Positions 23,854-31,081 of a stretch of DNA of 33,287 nucleotides are shown here, piece by piece. Position 1 is the first letter of the stretch; every line of letters starts with the position of its first letter. The translations under genes were made by a program, and so were the position numbers. The stretch comes from a virus. The stretch covers positions 1-33,287 of IMG/VR virus record IMGVR_UViG_3300045912_000949. The stretch is one strand, 5' to 3'. The notes under the pieces were generated by a model. The model saw nothing but the letters and a program-made list of their open reading frames with translations, made no database searches and had not been told where the DNA came from.

Positions 23854-24609
23854 CGTGTTGTTCTCCCTGTGCGTTCCCAATGGTCTGGCTGCCATCATCA
23901 GGCGGCGGGAACCACCCGCCGCGACGCGGAGCAAGCCCGCGTTTCGGCTTCCGACCTGGGAGACCTGCAGGCGGTCGTCGAGCGTATGCACCATCGCGTA
24001 GCCCTCCGGGACCGGCCGAGCGCCCTCTGGCAACTCGCCCGGCAGGCTGCCGAGGTAGGCCCCGGTCCGCGTCTCGCCGACCCAGAGCGGGTTGCCGCGC
24101 CGCACCAGGAGCAGCCGGGCTGGCCGGGTCCAAACGCCCAGCAGCGCGAGCGGCCCATCGGCGGCAGCGACGCCGATCGCCGCCCGGCGTTGCAGCGAGC
24201 CAGGGACCTTGGCCATGAGCAGCCCCAGCACCTCGCTGTCGCACTCGGTTTCTGGCACCAGCCGGTAGCGCCGGGCGATGCCGGCGTGGTTGCGAACGAT
24301 GCCGTTGTGAACCAGCCAGCCGCGGCCGGCGCGATGCGGATGGTTGTTGCGGTTGTCGGCCGGGTCGCCGTGCGTCGCATACCGGCAGTGGCCCGCGACG
24401 ATGAGTGCGTCGCGGCAACGGTCGAGCGCGTCCAGGTTCGCCGCCGCCGAGCCGGGGCGCTTGAAGACATGCAGCTTGCCGTCGGGCGCGACCCACACCA
24501 GGCCGAAGGCGTGAGCGCCGCGGATTTGCGTTTCGAGGGCGATGCGCCGGAGGCGGTCCAGGTCGGGGCCGCCTCCGGTCTTGCTGATGAATCCAAACAG
24601 TCCGCACAT
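23695..24609 (-). CDS. Class II glutamine amidotransferase
   Basis: The 304-residue protein begins MCGLFGF, placing the catalytic Cys at position 2. Further class II motifs are GHCRYATHGD (71-82), HNG (101-103) and CDSEVLG (123-129), so the active site looks complete. Such domains release ammonia from glutamine, or hydrolyse amide bonds, for a partner enzyme. The amidoligase gene lies 18 bases upstream. The core ends near residue 220. The remaining tail reads through leader copy B and the 52-residue reading frame, which suggests a lost stop codon. GAGGA precedes its ATG. Confidence 0.9.
   Translation of the reverse strand: MCGLFGFISKTGGGPDLDRLRRIALETQIRGAHAFGLVWVAPDGKLHVFKRPGSAAANLDALDRCRDALIVAGHCRYATHGDPADNRNNHPHRAGRGWLVHNGIVRNHAGIARRYRLVPETECDSEVLGLLMAKVPGSLQRRAAIGVAAADGPLALLGVWTRPARLLLVRRGNPLWVGETRTGAYLGSLPGELPEGARPVPEGYAMVHTLDDRLQVSQVGSRNAGLLRVAAGGSRRLMMAARPLGTHRENNTMTEKDWDIFCELLEKLVSQPGSWKEKKEAVEAEASRRGADTALEEFAGWFSE
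23886..23949 (-). repeat. Two-hairpin leader, copy B
   Basis: The copy of 23625-23694 is six bases shorter. Hairpin II is identical (arms 23902-23909 and 23915-23922). Hairpin I has 6-bp arms ACGCGG/CCGCGT (23924-23942), having lost CTG from one arm and CAG from the other, so pairing is kept. Hairpin II again lies 48 bases before an ATG. Confidence 0.75.
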
Positions 24610-24627
24610 GATCGTGTCCTCGTGGGG

Positions 24628-25479
24628 TTAGGCTTGGGCGTCGTACTTCTTGGCCAGGCGGCGGAACTCGGCCTTGATCGTGTCCTGGTCGATGTCGCCG
24701 CCGATCCAGCCGAAGCAGCGTCCGCCGTGGATGCGGGCGTAGCCGGGGGCCCAGGCGAGGTAGCCGATCAGGCGTTCGACCTCGCTCTGGCCTTCGCCAG
24801 GTTTCTTCCAGCCGCCGCGCGGCGGCCGCGGGCTGAAGCTCGGCATCCGCTTGGCGGCCAGGGCGCGCTCGACCAGGCCCAGGCAGACCTGAATCCAGCC
24901 CAGGACCTTGACCACCTGGAGCGACCCGGAGAAGACCCGGAACTCGACCGTGTCCTTGGTGCCGTGGGCGAGGTTGGTGAGGTTGAGGGCGTGGTAGCGG
25001 CCGCGTTCGACGTGGTCCTTGGCGTGGTCCTGGTTGCCGTAGCGGCGCACGCCGCCGCAATACGCGCCGCGTTCGCGCTGCTTGGTGCCGGTGATGGCGT
25101 AGAGGCCCTTCTCGACGTAGGCGACGATGGTCACCAGCCGGGCCAGGGCGTCGCTCGACCAGGTCCGCTTCCAGCCGACGTGGACGTGGACTCCGCAGCT
25201 GGCGTTGACCCGGTGCCCCTTGGCCTGCAGCGTTCGCAGGACCTCGGCGACCTGGGCCAGCCCCTCGGCCCCCTGGAGGACCGGGCTGACGATTTCGCAG
25301 GCGTGGCCGCCTTCGGCGCGGATCGAGCCGTCGCACTCGGAGGTCCAGCCTTGCGGCAGGTAGGGGACCTGGATGCCTCGGCGGTAGCTGCCGATGCGCA
25401 GGCCGCTTTCGGCGACGGCGCTGGCCGGGGCGATGGTCTCGATTTCGACTCCGAAGGTGAGTTGGTTGGCTCCGATCAT
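24628..25479 (-). CDS. Amidoligase (Amidoligase_2 family, COOH-NH2 ligase)
   Basis: The 283-residue protein fits the Amidoligase_2 (PF12224) pattern of glutamine-synthetase-like ligases: FGVEIET with Glu12 and Glu14, SECDGSI (48-53) with CEIVSPVL, then SCGVHVHVG (His98, His100), RYHALNLTNL (161-170) and VEFRVFSGS with Glu179 and Arg181. These residues bind metal, ATP and the acid substrate. The family is predicted to join a carboxylate to an amine, making amide bonds on peptides or small molecules. The ATG at 25479 has CGAGGAA 7 bases upstream. It is the first gene of the accessory operon and precedes the glutamine amidotransferase, a pairing known for this family. Confidence 0.92.
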   Translation of the reverse strand: MIGANQLTFGVEIETIAPASAVAESGLRIGSYRRGIQVPYLPQGWTSECDGSIRAEGGHACEIVSPVLQGAEGLAQVAEVLRTLQAKGHRVNASCGVHVHVGWKRTWSSDALARLVTIVAYVEKGLYAITGTKQRERGAYCGGVRRYGNQDHAKDHVERGRYHALNLTNLAHGTKDTVEFRVFSGSLQVVKVLGWIQVCLGLVERALAAKRMPSFSPRPPRGGWKKPGEGQSEVERLIGYLAWAPGYARIHGGRCFGWIGGDIDQDTIKAEFRRLAKKYDAQA

Positions 25480-25510
25480 GGTGTGGTTCCTCGCAACGTG
25501 GATAGCCGCG

Positions 25511-25532
25511 CTGATGTACATGCGAACATCAG
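25511..25532. promoter_or_regulatory. Operator-like inverted repeat in the divergent gap
   Basis: CTGATGT at 25511-25517 and ACATCAG at 25526-25532 form a perfect 7-bp inverted repeat with an 8-base spacer. It lies between the divergent amidoligase and terminase operons and is a likely regulator site. Confidence 0.45.
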
Positions 25533-25573
25533 TCAGTTGCGCGGGGGTGCCGAGAAAGGCAAGGCGATTTGCC

Positions 25574-25594
25574 CGGAATTCCCGAGGAATTCCG
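25574..25594. promoter_or_regulatory. 21-bp perfect palindrome before the terminase operon
   Basis: Arms CGGAATTCC and GGAATTCCG surround a CGA spacer. The end lies 18 bases before the ATG at 25613. A short T run follows at 25598-25602. It is probably an operator, since it lies too near the start for useful termination. Confidence 0.55.
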
Positions 25595-25612
25595 AGATTT
25601 TTGCGAGGTGGT

Positions 25613-25831
25613 ATGACAACTGATTACCGCGAGACGACCGGCCTCAACCCGAACGCGCTGACGCTGGCAGACACCGCTAGGTTGCTGGCCCGCGTGGGCG
25701 GTCAGGCAGTGACCGTCGAGATGCTCCAGGCAGACGTGATGGCCGGCGCGCCCACGAACGCCGATGGCACGATCAACCTGGTCCACTACGCCGCCTGGCT
25801 CGTGAAGGAGATGGGGCGTGCCCACGATTGA
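25613..25831 (+). CDS. Small terminase-like DNA-binding protein
   Basis: The 72-residue protein (MTTDYRETTGLNPNALT...) looks like a single winged helix-turn-helix ending in TINLVHYAAWLVKEM. It aligns along its length with residues about 4-62 of the large terminase that follows (shared pattern: N/D-P, L...LxRLL, then YAAWLV). Such short wHTH proteins with a hydrophobic xxxYxxWL end resemble the DNA-binding domain of terminase small subunits. GAGG lies 4 bases before its ATG. It overlaps the next gene by 14 bases. A packaging-site binding role is inferred. Confidence 0.72.
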   Translation: MTTDYRETTGLNPNALTLADTARLLARVGGQAVTVEMLQADVMAGAPTNADGTINLVHYAAWLVKEMGRAHD

Positions 25832-28088
25832 CCCGCGCAAGCTGCGGCCGAGCGAGCTGTGCCGGCTGTTGAACTCGACCCCGCTGGGCGAGGTCATCAA
25901 CGAGCGCCAGCTCCACCGCCATCGTTCGCGGGCCGGGCTGCGCATCGGCGACGCCCGGCACGTGGACCTGCTGCGCTACGCCGCCTGGCTTGTGCAACTG
26001 CGGCATGCACCGCGGCCCAAGCCGGAGAGCGATCCCTACGAGACGCTGAAAGACCGTGCCCGCGCCCGCAACATCGCGCTGTCGCTGGCCGGCCGGGACA
26101 TCGGCGAGCTGCCGGCGGTCGTGAATGCGGAGAGGAAGGAAAAAGCTGCGTCGGACTTTCGCTTCTTCTGCGAGACCTACTTCCCGCTGACGTTCCATCT
26201 GCCGTGGTCGCGCGACCACCTGAAGGTCATTGGCCGGATCGAGCAGGCGGTGCTGCGCGGCGGCCTGTTTGCGATGGCCACCCCTCGTGGTTTTGGCAAG
26301 ACCACCATCTGCGAGTGCGCCTGCATCTGGGCGGTTCTCTATGGGCACCGGGAATTTGTCTGCCTGATCGGCAGCGACGAAGGCCACGCGATGGACATGC
26401 TCGACTCGATCAAGATGGAACTCGACGGCAACGACCTGTTGCTCGAAGACTTCCCGGAGGTCGTCTACCCCATCCAGTGCCTCGACGGCATCGCCAATCG
26501 CTGCAACGGCCAGCTCTACAAGGGCGAGCGGACCCACATCGGCTGGACCGCCAGAGAGATCGTCTTGCCGACGATTCCCGGCAGCAACGCCGGTGGAGCC
26601 ATCATCAAGGTCGCGGGGATCACGGGCCGCATTCGCGGCATGAAGTACAAGCGCGCCGACGGCAAGACGGTCCGGCCGACGCTGGTGGTCCTCGATGATC
26701 CTCAGACGGATGAGAGTGCGAGGTCGCTGTCGCAGTGCGCCACGCGGGAGAGTGTCCTGGCCGGGGCCGTCCTGGGACTGTCGGGCCCGGGCCAGAAGAT
26801 CAGCGGCATCATGCCCTGCACGGTCATCCGCCCCGGCGACATGGCGGACAACATCCTCGACCGAGACAAGCATCCCGAATGGAACGGCGAGCGGACCAAG
26901 ATGGTCTACTCGTTCCCGGCCAACGAGAAGCTCTGGCAGCGCTATGCCGAAATCCGTGCGGAGAGCATGCGGCGAGGCAATGCTGGCGAGGAGGCGACCG
27001 AGTTTTACCGGCAGAACCAGGCGGCGATGGACGAAGGCGCGGTCGTCGCCTGGCCCGAACGGTTCAACCACGACGAACTCTCGGCCATCCAGCACGCGAT
27101 GAACTTGAAACTCCAGGACGAGGCCGCCTTCTTCGCCGAGTACCAGAACGAGCCGCTTCCCGAGGAGGTCGCCAGCGACGACGAGCTGACCGCCGACCAG
27201 ATCGCGGGCAAGCTGAACCGGATGAAGCGCGGCGAGGTGCCGGTCGGCTGCAACCGCCTGACGGCGTTCATCGACGTGCAGGCCAACCTGCTCTTCTATG
27301 TCATCGCGGCCTGGGAGGACGACTTCACCGGCTACGTTTTGGACTACGGCACCTACCCCGACCAGAAGCGCTCCTACTTCACCCTCCGCGACGCCAGGTT
27401 GACGCTCGCCGGAGTGACCGGGGCCGCCGGCCTGGAAGGGGCTATCTACGCCGGCCTGGAGGCGCTGACCGCCAGCCTGCTCGGCCGCGGCTGGCGGCGC
27501 GACGACGGCGCCGAGCTGCGGGTCGAGCGCTGCCTGATCGACGCCAACTGGGGTTCGGCGACCGACGTGGTCTACCAGTTTTGCCGGCAGTCCGCACACG
27601 CCTCGGTGGTCATGCCGAGCCACGGGCGGTTCGTGGGCGCATCGAGCCAGCCGTTCAGCGAGTACAAGCGCCGGCCGGGCGACCGCGTCGGGCACAACTG
27701 GCGCGTGCCCAACGTCCACGGCAAGCGGGCGGTCCGCCACGCGCTTTACGATACCAACTACTGGAAGTCGTTCGTCCACGCCCGGCTTGCCGTATCGATG
27801 GGCGACCGGGGTTGCCTGTCGCTCTTTGGCGACAAACCAGAGATGCACCGTCTCTTTGCCGAGCACTTGACCGCCGAGTATCGCGTGAAGACCGAGGGGC
27901 GCGGCCGCACCGTGGACGAGTGGAAGCAGCGCCCGGAGCGGGGCGACAACCACTGGCTGGACTGCCTGGTCGGCTGCGCCGTGGCGGCCTCCATGCAGGG
28001 CGTGGTCTTGCCGGGCACCGACGGCACCGCCCCAGCGAAGCGCGAGCGTGTCAGCTTCGCCAGGATGCAAAAAACCAAACGCCGTTGA
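25818..28088 (+). CDS. terL: Terminase large subunit with N-terminal small-terminase-like domain
   Basis: The 756-residue packaging motor has a Walker A of phage type (MATPRGFGKTT, residues 153-163), a Walker B strand LVVLDDPQTDE near 290 and a C-terminal RNase H-like nuclease region, with FIDVQANL near 483 and an Asp-containing DCLVGCAVA near 720. The first 62 residues form an extra domain related to the preceding 72-residue protein. The segment GRDIGELPAV...FRFFCETYFP is typical of large terminases. The start is GTG at 25818 with AAGGAG upstream. It is longer than usual because of the N-terminal domain. Confidence 0.94.
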   Translation: MPTIDPRKLRPSELCRLLNSTPLGEVINERQLHRHRSRAGLRIGDARHVDLLRYAAWLVQLRHAPRPKPESDPYETLKDRARARNIALSLAGRDIGELPAVVNAERKEKAASDFRFFCETYFPLTFHLPWSRDHLKVIGRIEQAVLRGGLFAMATPRGFGKTTICECACIWAVLYGHREFVCLIGSDEGHAMDMLDSIKMELDGNDLLLEDFPEVVYPIQCLDGIANRCNGQLYKGERTHIGWTAREIVLPTIPGSNAGGAIIKVAGITGRIRGMKYKRADGKTVRPTLVVLDDPQTDESARSLSQCATRESVLAGAVLGLSGPGQKISGIMPCTVIRPGDMADNILDRDKHPEWNGERTKMVYSFPANEKLWQRYAEIRAESMRRGNAGEEATEFYRQNQAAMDEGAVVAWPERFNHDELSAIQHAMNLKLQDEAAFFAEYQNEPLPEEVASDDELTADQIAGKLNRMKRGEVPVGCNRLTAFIDVQANLLFYVIAAWEDDFTGYVLDYGTYPDQKRSYFTLRDARLTLAGVTGAAGLEGAIYAGLEALTASLLGRGWRRDDGAELRVERCLIDANWGSATDVVYQFCRQSAHASVVMPSHGRFVGASSQPFSEYKRRPGDRVGHNWRVPNVHGKRAVRHALYDTNYWKSFVHARLAVSMGDRGCLSLFGDKPEMHRLFAEHLTAEYRVKTEGRGRTVDEWKQRPERGDNHWLDCLVGCAVAASMQGVVLPGTDGTAPAKRERVSFARMQKTKRR

Positions 28089-28162
28089 CCATTCCCAACC
28101 GCCGGACAGCGCGCTGATCGCCGGGCGAAGGTCGCTGTGGGCAACTCCCCAGGAGATGTCCC

Positions 28163-28372
28163 ATGCGACCGTTCGACAACTCGGACCTTACCCCGCAAGA
28201 CCGCTTCCGCGAGATTGCCAGGCTGCTCGCCGTCGGCGTGCTCCGCCTGCGCGACCGGGCTGCGTTCGCAGCCGATTCGGGCGAGCATTTCGCTTCGGAA
28301 AATCCCGAGAAAACCGGCAACAGTTGCCTTGAGCTTTCCGCGAAAACCGTGCTCAGTGTCCACACGGGTTAA
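28163..28372 (+). CDS. Small protein preceding the DUF2924-recombinase cassette
   Basis: The 69-residue protein (MRPFDNSDLTPQDRFREIARLLAVGVLRLRDRAAF...) has a helical core ending in a VGVLRLR motif. Similar short proteins with the pattern AxxLAxGxLRLR sit before DUF2924 and recombinase genes in other genomes. GGAG precedes the ATG. The last 30 residues look disordered. Role unknown; linkage to the recombinase cassette is the only clue. Confidence 0.7.
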   Translation: MRPFDNSDLTPQDRFREIARLLAVGVLRLRDRAAFAADSGEHFASENPEKTGNSCLELSAKTVLSVHTG

Positions 28373-28403
28373 CGTCTGCGAGACACCGAGAAAGGAGAAC
28401 CAC

Positions 28404-28901
28404 GTGGACCTGAAAATCGGCAAAGAATTGGCCGCCCTCCAGCGGCTGACCGTCAAGGAGCTGCGAAACCGGTACGCCGAGGTCTTCGGCGAACCGACCA
28501 ACGCCAACAACCGGGCGTGGCTCGTCAAGCGCCTCGCCTGGCGGCTGCAAGCCCTGGCCGAGGGCGACCTGTCCGAACGCGCCCGTCGCCGCGCTGCCGA
28601 ACTGGCCAGCGACGCCGACCTGCGGATGAACCCGCCCAGGACCATGCCCGCCGCAGTCAACGAGGAACGGACTTCCACCCGCATCCTCGCCTTCCAGCCG
28701 GACGACCGCCTGCCGCCGCCGGGCACCGTCCTGACCCGGAAATACAAGGGCGACGTGCTGCAGGTGAAGGTGCTGCCGCACGGCTTCGAGTACGAGGGCG
28801 AGGTTTACGGCTCGCTCAGCGCCGTCGCCAGGGCCATCACCGGCTCGCACTGCAACGGCTACCTGTTTTTCCGCCTGTGCGACAAAGGGGGTGACGCATG
28901 A
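28404..28901 (+). CDS. DUF2924 family protein
   Basis: The 165-residue protein fits DUF2924: LTVKELRNRYAEVFGEPT, then NRAWLVKRLAWRLQALAEG, and a C-terminal part with PPPGTVLTRKYKGDVLQVKVLPHGFEYEGEVYGSLSAVARAITG (read in segments). The C-terminal region is a DNA-binding-like beta domain similar to SAND/ARM tails. The start is GTG at 28404 with AAAGGAG 6 bases before. Its stop overlaps the recombinase ATG as ATGA. The family almost always travels with a serine recombinase. Confidence 0.9.
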   Translation: MDLKIGKELAALQRLTVKELRNRYAEVFGEPTNANNRAWLVKRLAWRLQALAEGDLSERARRRAAELASDADLRMNPPRTMPAAVNEERTSTRILAFQPDDRLPPPGTVLTRKYKGDVLQVKVLPHGFEYEGEVYGSLSAVARAITGSHCNGYLFFRLCDKGGDA

Positions 28902-30493
28902 ACCGCAACAACGGCAAGCACCCGAAGCCGGCCACGCTGCCGGTCGTCCGCTGCGCCGTCTACACCCGCAAGTCCACCGAGGAGGGCCTCGAGCAGGAGT
29001 TCAACTCGCTCGACGCCCAGCGCGAGGCCGGCGAGGCGTTCGTGGCCAGCCAGCGCCAGGAGGGCTGGACCTGCCTGCCGGACCATTACGACGACGGCGG
29101 ATTTACCGGAGGCAACATGGAACGGCCCGCCCTGCAGCGCCTGCTGGCCGACATCGAGGCGGGCAAGATCGACTGCGTGGTCGTCTACAAGGTGGACCGC
29201 CTCAGCCGCAGCCTGCTCGACTTCGCCCAGATGATGCAGGCCTTCGACAAGCACCGCGTCTCCTTCGTGTCCGTCACGCAGCAGTTCAACACCGCCACCA
29301 GCATGGGCCGGCTCGTGCTCAACGTGCTGCTCTCCTTCGCCCAGTTCGAGCGCGAGATCATCTCCGAGCGAACACGGGACAAGATCGCGGCCACGAGGCG
29401 GAAGGGGAAGTGGGCCGGCGGCCATCCCATCCTCGGCTACGACGTGGACCCGCGCGGCTTCCGGCTGGTGGTCAACGAGGCCGAAGCCGTACGAGTCCGG
29501 GCCATCTTCGAGCTGTACCTCGAACACGAATCCCTGCTGCCGGTGGTCCAGGAGCTGGAGCGGCGGGGCTGGGTCAACAAGCGCTGGCAGACGCGCAAGG
29601 GCCGCCAGCGCGGCGGCAAGCCGTTCGAGCGCACCAGCCTGTACCGCCTGCTGACCAACGTCGCCTACGTCGGCAAGGTCCGCTACAAGGACGAGGTCCA
29701 CGACGGCGAGCACCCCGCCCTCGTCGATCCCGCCGTCTTCCAGCACGTCCAGGCCTTGCTGCAGCGCAACGGCCAGACCCGAGGGGCGCCGGTGCGGAAC
29801 AAGTTCGGGGCGCTGCTCCGGGGCCTCCTGCGGTGTGTGCCCTGCGGCTGCGCCATGACGCCCAGCCACACCACCCGCAATGGCACCAAGCGCTACCGCT
29901 ACTACGTCTGCTCCTCGGCGCAGAAGCGGGGCTGGGACACCTGCCCGTCGAAGTCCATCCCCGCCGGGCAGATCGAGGAGTTCGTCATCGGGCAGATCAA
30001 GTGCATCGGCAAAGACCAGGCCCTGCTGGACGAGGTCCTGGCCCAGGCGCGGGCGCAGGACGACGCCCGCACCGGCGAGCTGGAGGCCGAGCAGCGCGGG
30101 CTGGAGAAGGACCTGGCTCGCTGGCACGCTGAGCTGCGCAAGCTCTCCGGCCAGCTGCGGCCGGGCGACGACAACGGCTCGGTCATCTCCCGCCTGGCCG
30201 ACCTGCAGGAGCGGATCAGCCTGGTCGAAGGGCGGGTGCGGAAGGTCCGCGAGCAAATCCAGATGGTCCACGAGCAATGGTTGAACGAAGAGGAGACGGC
30301 CCTGGCCATGTCGGTCTTCGACCCGGTGTGGGAGGCGCTGACGCCGCGCGAGCAGGCCCGCGTGATCGGCCTGCTGGTCGAGGGCGTGGACTACGATGGG
30401 GCCGACGGCAAGGTGTCCATCACCTTCCATTCCACAGGCATCAAGGCGCTGGCGCAGCAGCTTGCCGACCAGCGCCGGGAGCGAAGCGCATGA
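28898..30493 (+). CDS. Large serine recombinase (integrase/resolvase family)
   Basis: The 531-residue protein has the N-terminal resolvase domain with catalytic Ser26 in YTRKSTEEG, then VDRLSRS and the E helix LVLNVLLSFAQFEREIISERT. A recombinase domain follows (about 190-300), then a zinc beta-ribbon (CVPCGCAMTPSH to YYVCSSAQKRGWDTC) and a long coiled coil (about 385-455). That plan is typical of large serine integrases. It is likely the phage integrase or the mover of this cassette. It overlaps both neighbours by 4 bases. Confidence 0.94.
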   Translation: MNRNNGKHPKPATLPVVRCAVYTRKSTEEGLEQEFNSLDAQREAGEAFVASQRQEGWTCLPDHYDDGGFTGGNMERPALQRLLADIEAGKIDCVVVYKVDRLSRSLLDFAQMMQAFDKHRVSFVSVTQQFNTATSMGRLVLNVLLSFAQFEREIISERTRDKIAATRRKGKWAGGHPILGYDVDPRGFRLVVNEAEAVRVRAIFELYLEHESLLPVVQELERRGWVNKRWQTRKGRQRGGKPFERTSLYRLLTNVAYVGKVRYKDEVHDGEHPALVDPAVFQHVQALLQRNGQTRGAPVRNKFGALLRGLLRCVPCGCAMTPSHTTRNGTKRYRYYVCSSAQKRGWDTCPSKSIPAGQIEEFVIGQIKCIGKDQALLDEVLAQARAQDDARTGELEAEQRGLEKDLARWHAELRKLSGQLRPGDDNGSVISRLADLQERISLVEGRVRKVREQIQMVHEQWLNEEETALAMSVFDPVWEALTPREQARVIGLLVEGVDYDGADGKVSITFHSTGIKALAQQLADQRRERSA

Positions 30494-30894
30494 CCACTCC
30501 ACTGACGTTCGAGTGCAAGGTCCACTTCCATCGCCGCGGGCGCGGCAGCCGCAAGGAGCTGCGGTCAGGCGAGGAACCACGTCCCGCCGTGGAGCCGGGC
30601 CGAGTGCCCAGGATTGCCCGGCTCATGGCGCTGGCCATCCGCTTCGAGCAATTGCTCCGCGACGGCGTGGTCGCCAGCTACACCGAACTGGCTGCGCTGG
30701 GTCATGTGACCCGGCCCAGGGTCAGCCAGATCATGAACCTGCTTCAGCTGGCCCCCGACATCCAGGAGGAAATCCTCTTCCTGCCGCGAACGCTGCACGG
30801 CCATGACCCGTTGCAGCTGCGCCAGCTGCAACCGATCGCCGCCGTTCTCGACTGGCGAAAGCAACGGCAGCTGTGGCGCGAGCTTGTGCAGTAA
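30490..30894 (+). CDS. HTH protein coupled to the recombinase
   Basis: The 134-residue basic protein starts at the ATGA overlap of the recombinase stop. Residues 1-35 are Arg-rich; the core (about 40-95) is a ParB/KorB-type helix-turn-helix, with VASYTELAALGHVTRPRVSQIMNLL as recognisable bihelical unit, followed by LAPDIQEEILFLP. A terminator follows 33 bases on. It likely assists or regulates the recombinase. Confidence 0.8.
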   Translation: MTTPLTFECKVHFHRRGRGSRKELRSGEEPRPAVEPGRVPRIARLMALAIRFEQLLRDGVVASYTELAALGHVTRPRVSQIMNLLQLAPDIQEEILFLPRTLHGHDPLQLRQLQPIAAVLDWRKQRQLWRELVQ

Positions 30895-30926
30895 ACCAAT
30901 TCTGTTCAAGCCGTTACATCTCCTAA

Positions 30927-30950
30927 GACCCGCGCAGGCGGGTCGTTTTC
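30927..30950 (+). terminator. Rho-independent terminator after the recombinase operon
   Basis: GACCCGC at 30927-30933 and GCGGGTC at 30938-30944 form a 7-bp stem with a GCAG loop. GTTTTCGTT follows. It ends the DUF2924-recombinase-HTH operon. Confidence 0.85.
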
Positions 30951-30962
30951 GTTGCAACTCTC

Positions 30963-30992
30963 TTGATGCCGGCATGGAACATATACTATACT
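30963..30992 (+). promoter_or_regulatory. Sigma-70-type promoter of the two-gene operon
   Basis: TTGATG at 30963-30968 is 18 bases from TATACT at 30987-30992, an AT-rich island in GC-rich DNA. A second overlapping TATACT begins at 30982. The gene start is at 31082, leaving an untranslated leader of roughly 80 bases. Confidence 0.6.
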
Positions 30993-31081
30993 TGCGTACA
31001 CTTTAACCCTGGGCGTGGGCTCCTCCCAGCCTGCCTGCGCCGAGGTTTCCTCTTCCAACGTTCCATGCATCGAGGTGACCC

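Noticed and set aside
22642-25623. A very long rightward open frame (about 990 codons) opposite the accessory operon
   Set aside because: It is the mirror of five well-supported leftward genes in GC-rich DNA; it has a low-complexity Arg/Ala/Gly/Val composition, no motif, and runs over a terminator.
25773-28070. A long leftward open frame opposite the large terminase
   Set aside because: The other strand has Walker motifs and a clear start; this frame is a GC-bias shadow.
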